Assembly: GCA_025980475.1 (NCBI GenBank)
Contig: JAICXL010000013.1
Location: 1-43,837, forward strand
Direction of reading: 5' to 3'
Origin: Nocardioidaceae bacterium
Lineage (GTDB): Bacteria; Actinomycetota; Actinomycetes; Propionibacteriales; Nocardioidaceae
Length of the DNA: 43,837 bases
Shown: in pieces, positions 38,672 through 43,837 of the stretch
Layout: each line of letters starts with the position of its first letter
How positions within the stretch are numbered: position 1 is the stretch's first letter
Notes under the pieces: model-generated
What the model was told of the DNA's origin: nothing
The model's input: the letters and a program-made list of their open reading frames with translations, nothing else
Database searches by the model: none
Made by a program: the position numbers and the translations under genes

Positions 38672-40255
38672 GTGACCGAGGGAGCCTCCGACCGCCGGCG
38701 CCGCCTCGTCGGCAGCCTGGTCTGCTTCGCGCTGGTCGGGCTCCTCGCGGTGATGGTCCGGTCGGCGTGGTCGCCGCTGCTGTCGACGGACCACGACGTC
38801 GGCCGGTGGCCGCAACGGATCACCTACGACCACCATGCGGTGTTCGTCTGGTGGCTGTGGATCGGCCGCTTCTTCGGCACCCTCGCGATGAGTGCCTACA
38901 CCGTGCTCGCGGGAGCGGCGCTGTGGCTGAAGCACCGTCGCGCTGCTCTGTGGGTCGTCGGGGTGATGCTCGTGGCCGGGGCGGCGAACACACTGCTGAA
39001 GCTCCTCATCGCCCGGCACCGCCCGGTCTTCCGGCACCCGGTCGAGGTGCTGACCAGCTACTCCTTCCCCTCGGGGCACTCCTCCGGGATCGCCGCGGCC
39101 GCCGGAGTGACCGTCGTACTCGTGCTGATGCTGGTGCGTCGCCGCGGCGCGCGCCGCCTCGTCCTGGTCGTCGCCGTGGCGCTCGCGCTGCTGGTCGGCG
39201 CCGACCGGATCTTCCTCGGCGTGCACGACCTCTCCGACGTCCTCGGGGGCTACCTCCTCGGCATCGGCGTCGTGCTGCTCGGGCTGGCCGTCTACGACCC
39301 GCGTCCGCGGTCGATCGCGGCGGTGATGCAGCCGCTGCCGGAGGTGCTGCCCACGACCGAGAAGCGGCTGGCGGTCGTGCTCAACCCGGTGAAGGTCGAG
39401 GACACGGGCCAGTTCCGCACGATGGTCGAGTCGATGGCCCGGGAGTCCGGCTGGGAGGGCGTGGACTGGTGGGAGACGACGGTCGAGGACACCGGCTACC
39501 GGATGGCCCACGAGGCCGCGGTGTCCGGGGCGTCCTGTGTGCTGGCGGTCGGTGGTGACGGGACCGTCCGGGCGGTCTGCGAGGAGCTGGCCGGCACCGG
39601 CGTCCCGGTGGGGATCGTGCCTGCCGGTACCGGCAACCTGCTGGCCCGCAACCTGGCCGTCCCGCTCTATCTCCGGGCGGCGGTCGACGTGGCGATCAAC
39701 GGCCAGGACCAGGCGGTCGACATGGTGCGGGCCAGCGGCGACAACATGGCCGACGCGACGTTCCTGGTGATGGCCGGGATGGGCTTCGACGCCGCGATCA
39801 TGGAAGGCGTCAACGAGGACGTCAAGGCGCGGGTGGGCTGGCTCGCCTACGTCTGGTCAGCGCTCAAGTCGCTGATGTTCCCGGTGATCCGGGTGGAGGT
39901 CTCCGTCGACGGCGGCCCGTTCGTGCAGGCGCGGGCACGCACGATCGTGGTCGGCAACGTCGGCCACCTGCAGGCCGGCATGCCGCTGCTGCCCGACGCC
40001 GCCATCGACGACGGCACCCTCGACGTGGTGCTGCTCTATCCGCGACGCTTCCTGTCCTGGCTGCCGCTGGCGGTCCGGGTACTCTCGCGGAACCCGCGCA
40101 CCGACGAGCTGATCACCCGGATGACGGGGCGGTCGGTGGTCGTGCGCACCTCGGTGGAGGTTCCCCGCCAGCTCGACGGCGACCTGATCGCGCCCGGCAA
40201 GGAGCTGCGCTGCGAGTGCGTCCATGGCCGGCTGCTCGTGCGGGTGCCGCGCTGA
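38672..40255 (+). CDS. PAP2 phosphatase-diacylglycerol kinase fusion membrane protein
   Basis: This 527-residue protein starts at GTG 38672. The N-terminal half is a PAP2 lipid phosphatase with several membrane helices: LLKLLIARHRPVF, SFPSGHSSG (PSGHS at 133-137) and FLGVHDLSDVLGGYLLGIGV. The C-terminal half is a diacylglycerol/sphingoid kinase domain with GGDGT at residues 294-298, VGIVPAGTGNLLARNLAVPL and VMAGMGFDAAIM. One polypeptide thus carries both phosphatase and lipid kinase active sites, acting at the inner membrane on phosphatidate-type lipids. No strong ribosome site is visible, so the transcript may be leaderless. Confidence 0.9.
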   Translation: MTEGASDRRRRLVGSLVCFALVGLLAVMVRSAWSPLLSTDHDVGRWPQRITYDHHAVFVWWLWIGRFFGTLAMSAYTVLAGAALWLKHRRAALWVVGVMLVAGAANTLLKLLIARHRPVFRHPVEVLTSYSFPSGHSSGIAAAAGVTVVLVLMLVRRRGARRLVLVVAVALALLVGADRIFLGVHDLSDVLGGYLLGIGVVLLGLAVYDPRPRSIAAVMQPLPEVLPTTEKRLAVVLNPVKVEDTGQFRTMVESMARESGWEGVDWWETTVEDTGYRMAHEAAVSGASCVLAVGGDGTVRAVCEELAGTGVPVGIVPAGTGNLLARNLAVPLYLRAAVDVAINGQDQAVDMVRASGDNMADATFLVMAGMGFDAAIMEGVNEDVKARVGWLAYVWSALKSLMFPVIRVEVSVDGGPFVQARARTIVVGNVGHLQAGMPLLPDAAIDDGTLDVVLLYPRRFLSWLPLAVRVLSRNPRTDELITRMTGRSVVVRTSVEVPRQLDGDLIAPGKELRCECVHGRLLVRVPR

Positions 40256-40284
40256 CCTCTCGGGTGGGTCGGTGCGCGGACGGC

Positions 40285-40689
40285 TCATGCGCGCGCGTGG
40301 ACGATCGCGTCCTCCTCCTCGGGGGACAGCTGCTGGTCGGAGGACCAGGCCGCCACCGGTTTGGCATAGGTGCGGGCGTCGCTGCGGCCGTGGATGGAGG
40401 TGATCACCACGCCGTCGCCGTGGTCGTCGAGCAGCGCAATCGACCACGACAGGTGGCCGCCCATGTCGCCGAACGCGTCGTAGCGCACCACGGCCAGGTG
40501 GCGCAGCGCGTCGGCCGCCTCCAGCCGAAGCGCGGAGACCTCCTGACGCAATCCGTGGACGTCGGTCGGCAGGTCCTGCGCGGCCTGGCGACGGCGGTGG
40601 GTGACGGCGGTGGTACGGCGCAGGGCGCTGACTGCGACCGCCAGCGCCAGCACGGCGATGACCAGCCCGGCAAGTCCCAGCCACTCCAC
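40285..40689 (-). CDS. DUF4446 family protein
   Basis: This is a 134-residue protein from GTG 40687-40689. One N-terminal membrane helix (VEWLGLAGLVIAVLALAVAV) is followed by a coiled region (DVHGLRQEVSALRLEAADAL) and the DUF4446 core RHLAVVRYDAFGDMGGHLSW then SIALLDDHGDGVVITSIHGR. The family has no known function. It is divergent from pheA with 79 bases between the starts. Confidence 0.86.
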   Translation of the reverse strand: MEWLGLAGLVIAVLALAVAVSALRRTTAVTHRRRQAAQDLPTDVHGLRQEVSALRLEAADALRHLAVVRYDAFGDMGGHLSWSIALLDDHGDGVVITSIHGRSDARTYAKPVAAWSSDQQLSPEEEDAIVHARA

Positions 40690-40762
40690 GCCGCGAGGGT
40701 ACGAGAGCCCCGTCCCGCCGCAGCGGAGGCGCGCCAACCCGGCCGCGGGCACGTGGGAAACT

Positions 40763-40810
40763 GGCCCGGTGAATGGCCCGGTGAATGGCTCGGTGAATGG
40801 CACGGTGAGC
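40763..40810 (+). repeat. four 12-bp tandem repeats at the pheA start, each with an in-frame GTG
   Basis: Units 40763-40774, 40775-40786, 40787-40798 and 40799-40810 read GGCCCGGTGAAT twice, then GGCTCGGTGAAT and GGCACGGTGAGC. The 12-base period keeps frame and offers GTG at 40769, 40781, 40793 and 40805. A further partial copy (CCGGCGAATGGCT) follows. Confidence 0.9.
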
Positions 40811-41704
40811 CCGGCGAATGGCTCCGCGGACGGCTTCGCACCCGGACGGATCGCCTACCAGGGCGAGCCGGGTTCGAACTCCCACATGGTCTGCAAGCAG
40901 CACTACCCGGCCTGGGAGGCGGTGCCCTGCGCGTCGTTCGAGGACGTCTTCGCCACGGTGGAGGGCGGTGATGCGGAGCTGGCGATGATCCCCATCGACA
41001 ACTCCATCGCCGGCAGGGTCTCCGACATCCACCACTTCCTGCCCACGTCGCGGCTGCACATCGTCGCCGAGCACTTCCTCCGGATCCGCTTCCACCTGAT
41101 GGCCATGCCGGGAGCCTCGCTCCCCGGCATCCGCACGGTGCACAGTCACGTGCACGCGCTCGGGCAGTGCCGCAAGGTGATCCGGGAGCACGGACTGGTC
41201 CCGGTGATCTCTGGTGACACGGCCGGCGCGGCCCGCGAGGTCGCGGAGGCTGGTGACCCCACGATGAGCGCCCTCGCCCCTCCGCTGGCCGCCGAGATCT
41301 ACGGCCTGGAGGTCCTGGCCGAGGACGTCGAGGACGAGGACCACAACACCACCCGCTTCGTGGTGCTCTCCCCCGAGGCCGCCGACGTGCCCCGGGGCGA
41401 CGGTCCGGTCGTCACCAGCTTCGTCTTCGACGTGCGCAACCTGCCCGCCGCCCTCTACAAGGCGCTGGGTGGCTTCGCCACCAACGGCGTCAACATGACC
41501 AAGCTCGAGAGCTACATGGTCGGGGGTCGCTTCACCGCCACCCAGGTCCTGGCGGAGGTCGACGGCCACCCCGAGGACCCGCCCGTGCGGCGGGCGCTGG
41601 AGGAGCTGGCGTTCTTCACCCACGACATCAAGCTGCTCGGGGTCTACCCAGCGGACCCGTTCCGCGCCCGCGACGCTCCGCAGTCCGCGCCAGCGACGGA
41701 CTAG
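40769..41704 (+). CDS. pheA: prephenate dehydratase
   Basis: This protein of about 311 residues converts prephenate to phenylpyruvate in phenylalanine synthesis. RIAYQGEPGSNSHMVCKQHY opens the catalytic domain, with MIPIDNSIAGRV and NTTRFVVLSPEA as further catalytic blocks. The C-terminal ACT domain (ALYKALGGFATNGVNMTKLE) has SYMVGG where many PheA proteins have SRP. The start is uncertain among four GTG codons in the 12-base repeats; GTG 40769 has GGGAAA nine bases upstream. The N-terminal VNGPVNGSVNGTV run looks dispensable. Confidence 0.9.
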   Translation: MNGPVNGSVNGTVSPANGSADGFAPGRIAYQGEPGSNSHMVCKQHYPAWEAVPCASFEDVFATVEGGDAELAMIPIDNSIAGRVSDIHHFLPTSRLHIVAEHFLRIRFHLMAMPGASLPGIRTVHSHVHALGQCRKVIREHGLVPVISGDTAGAAREVAEAGDPTMSALAPPLAAEIYGLEVLAEDVEDEDHNTTRFVVLSPEAADVPRGDGPVVTSFVFDVRNLPAALYKALGGFATNGVNMTKLESYMVGGRFTATQVLAEVDGHPEDPPVRRALEELAFFTHDIKLLGVYPADPFRARDAPQSAPATD

Positions 41705-41787
41705 TCCGAACGGGCTACTCGGGCGGGAAGCGAAATCACCCGCACGGATGACGCGGCACAAGCGCACAAGCACCCACCATTGGTCAC

Positions 41788-42282
41788 ATGCGTGCTACCT
41801 ACCGATACCTTGCCTACGCCATTCCGGTGCTCGTGGCGGTCCAGGCGGCCGCCATCGCCTTCGCGTTCTTCGGCCTCAGCGCCTGGATCGAGGACGGCCA
41901 CAACCTGACCAAGGCGGCGATGGAGTCCGAGAGCACCAGCTTCACGGGCACCGCCGGGTTCATGATCCACGGAATGTTCGGTGAGATGTTGATCCCGCTC
42001 GTCGCGATCGTGCTGCTCGCCGTGTCGTTCGTCGCGAAGGTGCCCGGCGGCTCGAAGTGGGCAGCCTTCGTGCTGCTCGACATCGTCCTGCAGATCGCGC
42101 TGGCCTTCACCGCCTTCGGTGCGCCGGTCGTGGGAATCCTGCACGGCCTCAACGCGCTCTTCCTGGCCTGGCTGGGATGGACCGCCGCCCACCGCGTCGC
42201 CACGGCTGGTGACCTCGCCACCGAGTCCACCGGCGAGTCCACAGGCGAGCCCGCCATCGGGCCGACCGTCCAGACCACCTGA
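41788..42282 (+). CDS. DUF6220-like integral membrane protein
   Basis: This is a 164-residue protein with four hydrophobic helices: about 9-30 (AIPVLVAVQAAAIAFAFFGL), 57-80 (MLIPLVAIVLLAVSFVAKVP region), 90-110 (FVLLDIVLQIALAFTAFGAP) and 113-130. The tail is a hydrophilic repeat of ESTG/ESTGEP type, again with a 12-base period. The family is known only as DUF6220 and its function is unknown. ATG 41788-41790 opens it, 83 bases after pheA. Confidence 0.75.
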   Translation: MRATYRYLAYAIPVLVAVQAAAIAFAFFGLSAWIEDGHNLTKAAMESESTSFTGTAGFMIHGMFGEMLIPLVAIVLLAVSFVAKVPGGSKWAAFVLLDIVLQIALAFTAFGAPVVGILHGLNALFLAWLGWTAAHRVATAGDLATESTGESTGEPAIGPTVQTT

Positions 42283-42320
42283 GCCCCACGCACCTGGCAG
42301 AGGCCGGGGCGACCGGGCCC

Positions 42321-42356
42321 CTCCGGCTGGGCGGGCAAGCCGGCAACGAGCCGGAG
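42321..42356 (+). terminator. hairpin between the DUF6220 and TMEM165 genes
   Basis: CTCCGGCT, 20 bases, then AGCCGGAG is a perfect 8-bp inverted repeat, 38 bases after the DUF6220 stop and 24 before the next start. It may be a terminator or a leader hairpin. I see no match to a manganese riboswitch. Confidence 0.35.
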
Positions 42357-42380
42357 CGGGCCGCCCCTTAGGTTGGGCGG

Positions 42381-42983
42381 GTGGATCTCGCCGTCTTCGC
42401 CATCACGTTCGGGGCGATCTTCGTCGTGGAGCTGCCCGACAAGACGTTCATCGCCGCGCTGGTGATGTCCACCCGCTACAAGCCGCTCCTCGTGTGGATC
42501 GGCGTGGGTACGGCGTTCCTGATCCAGACCCTGATCGCGGTCACCATCGGCCAGGCCGTGACCTTCCTGCCCGACGACATCGTCAAGTCCGTGGCGGCGG
42601 CGATCTTCGTCATCGGCGCCGTCCTGCTCTTCCGCGAGGCACCGAAGGCCGACGCCGAGGAGGCCGAGACCGAGGGCGAGTACGCGGCCAAGACCAGCGA
42701 GGCCCGGACCGGGTTCAGGGCGGTGCTGACCGCGTTCCTCGTGCTCTTCGCCGCGGAGTGGGGGGACCTCTCCCAGCTGCTGACCATCAGCCTGGTCGGT
42801 CGCTACCACCAGCCGGTCTCGGTCTTCCTGGGCGCCTGGCTGGCACTGCTCGTCGTCTCCGGGCTCGCCTGTATCGCGGGTCGGGTGCTGCTGCGCTACA
42901 TCAAGCTGTCGGTGATCCACTACGTCGGCGCCGCGGTCTGCCTGGTGCTGGCCGCCGTCACGGTCTACGAACTGGTCGCCTGA
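42381..42983 (+). CDS. TMEM165/GDT1 family manganese or calcium transporter
   Basis: This 200-residue membrane protein starts at GTG 42381. The family's two signature repeats are present: ELPDKT (residues 18-23) and EWGDLSQ (about 132-138). About six helices in two inverted halves surround an acidic linker (EAPKADAEEAETEGEY). Members export Mn2+ (or exchange Ca2+/H+). The bacterial MneA/Mnx homologues detoxify manganese. It is a stand-alone gene. Confidence 0.9.
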   Translation: MDLAVFAITFGAIFVVELPDKTFIAALVMSTRYKPLLVWIGVGTAFLIQTLIAVTIGQAVTFLPDDIVKSVAAAIFVIGAVLLFREAPKADAEEAETEGEYAAKTSEARTGFRAVLTAFLVLFAAEWGDLSQLLTISLVGRYHQPVSVFLGAWLALLVVSGLACIAGRVLLRYIKLSVIHYVGAAVCLVLAAVTVYELVA

Positions 42984-43020
42984 CCCGGGCGACCGGCTGC
43001 CCGTCGCCTACCCTGCTGCC

Positions 43021-43837
43021 ATGACGGGCATCGGTCTGGGAGCAAGTAGCGAGGTCGGCCGGCTGCGCACGGTGATGCTGCACCGGCCGGGCCCGGAGCT
43101 CAAGCGGCTGACGCCGCGCAACAACGACAAGCTGCTCTTCGACGGCATCCCCTGGGTGGCGCGCGCGCAGGAGGAGCACGACGTCTTCGCGCAGGCGCTG
43201 CGCGATCGGGGGGTCGAGGTCCTCTACCTCACCGACCTGATCACCGAGACGCTGGCCGACGACGCCGCCCGGGCCCGCGCGATCGACAACGTGACCACCT
43301 CGCTGCACCTGGGTGACACGCTGCGCAACTACCTGCGCACCGCGCTGGCCGACCTCAGCCCCGAGGGGCTCACCGAGGTGCTCACCGCCGGTGTCCGCAA
43401 CGACGAGGTGCGTGGCGGCCACGGGCTGGTGACCAGCCTGCTGGCCAGCGACGACTTCCTCATCGACCCGCTGCCCAACCTGCTGTTCACCCGGGACTCC
43501 AGCGTCTGGATCCGCGACCACGTCGCAGTGACGTCGCTGGCGATGCCCGCGAGGGAGCGCGAGACGCAGCTGACCGACCTGGTCTACTCCCGGCATCCCC
43601 GCTTCGCCGGCACGCCCAAGCTCCACGGCTGGCAGAGCGAGCACGTGGAGGGCGGCGACGTACTGCTGCTCGGTCCGGGCGTGATCGCGGTGGGAGTCGG
43701 TGAGCGCACCACCCCAGCAGGTGTCGAGCGGCTCTCCCGGCAGGTCTTCGCGGACCGGCTCGCCCACACCGTGCTGGCCGTGCCCATCGCCCAGGAGCGG
43801 GCGACGATGCACCTGGACACCGTCTGCACGATGGTCG
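43021..43837 (+). CDS. arcA: arginine deiminase, N-terminal part (runs off the window)
   Basis: There are 272 visible codons from ATG 43021. SEVGRLRTVMLHRPGPELKR, then LTPRNNDKLLFDGIPWV and LLFTRDSSVWIRD, are the arginine deiminase family hallmarks. HVEGGDVLLLGPGVIAVGVG has the His of the catalytic site, and ERATMHLDTVCTMV is the region just before the window end. The catalytic Cys near the C terminus is outside the window. It converts arginine to citrulline and ammonia. No arcB or arcC gene is visible. Confidence 0.93.
   Translation, partial: MTGIGLGASSEVGRLRTVMLHRPGPELKRLTPRNNDKLLFDGIPWVARAQEEHDVFAQALRDRGVEVLYLTDLITETLADDAARARAIDNVTTSLHLGDTLRNYLRTALADLSPEGLTEVLTAGVRNDEVRGGHGLVTSLLASDDFLIDPLPNLLFTRDSSVWIRDHVAVTSLAMPARERETQLTDLVYSRHPRFAGTPKLHGWQSEHVEGGDVLLLGPGVIAVGVGERTTPAGVERLSRQVFADRLAHTVLAVPIAQERATMHLDTVCTMV

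Noticed and set aside
42283-42380. yybP-ykoY manganese riboswitch before the TMEM165 gene
   Set aside because: Expected for Mn exporters, but only a simple 8-bp hairpin is visible and the conserved loops of the riboswitch are not.

Overview
The window is very GC-rich, densely packed actinobacterial chromosome. GTG starts are common, and many genes are chained by 4-base GTGA or ATGA stop/start overlaps. The gene content fits a Nocardioides-like member of the Nocardioidaceae: a mycobacterial-type paaABCDE set, the proteasome activator Bpa, mycothiol-associated DinB-like proteins, GTP-type PEP carboxykinase and a SigB/SigF-type sigma factor. That taxonomic guess rests on protein style, not on a database search. 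I see no rRNA, CRISPR array, insertion sequence or prophage.

Layout. 1-3119: a minus-strand operon with a TetR regulator, a TIGR03084 protein, a two-piece AtuA and the start of an acyl-CoA dehydrogenase, probably for acyclic terpenoid or branched acyl-CoA breakdown. 3223-11728: metabolic and housekeeping genes (phospholipase D-like protein, DinB, F420/NADP oxidoreductase-like protein, flavin monooxygenase with a mycothiol-dependent partner, YkvA, PatB/MalY aminotransferase, soluble GAF histidine kinase). A striking inverted 22-bp repeat array (6075-6214) lies between two convergent genes. 11888-16870: a TetR regulator with an internal GLDT repeat, the phenylacetyl-CoA epoxidase operon paaABCDE, a palindromic operator and a divergent EthD gene. 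16927-19924: a PIG-L deacetylase, GT4 glycosyltransferase and UPF0104 membrane protein operon. 20054-21959: a SpoIIE phosphatase and a STAS antagonist. 22055-26656: TrpB2, PEP carboxykinase and an LPXTG surface protein, with strong hairpin terminators between them.

27023-30367: three tRNA genes (Arg-ACG, Ser-GCT, Ser-TGA), a LuxR-type HTH regulator facing a 45-residue exported peptide gene, a PH-like membrane protein, an unknown 117-residue protein and a second STAS protein. 30418-37561: biotinyl carrier protein, nitrilase, MobA-like protein, DUF6457 protein, quinone oxidoreductase, Bpa, two Cof-type HAD phosphatases around a GNAT acetyltransferase, and seryl-tRNA synthetase. 37618-43837: the sigma factor, a PAP2-diacylglycerol kinase fusion, a DUF4446 protein, prephenate dehydratase, a DUF6220 protein, a TMEM165/GDT1 transporter and the start of arginine deiminase.

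Most of the window is ordinary. The best candidate for something undescribed is the HTH regulator plus small secreted peptide (27206-28517), with its dense set of hairpins. The next best are the inverted repeat array at 6075-6214 and the PIG-L/GT4/UPF0104 cassette. Partner-switching parts (phosphatase, two STAS proteins, sigma factor) are scattered over 18 kb without an anti-sigma kinase in view.
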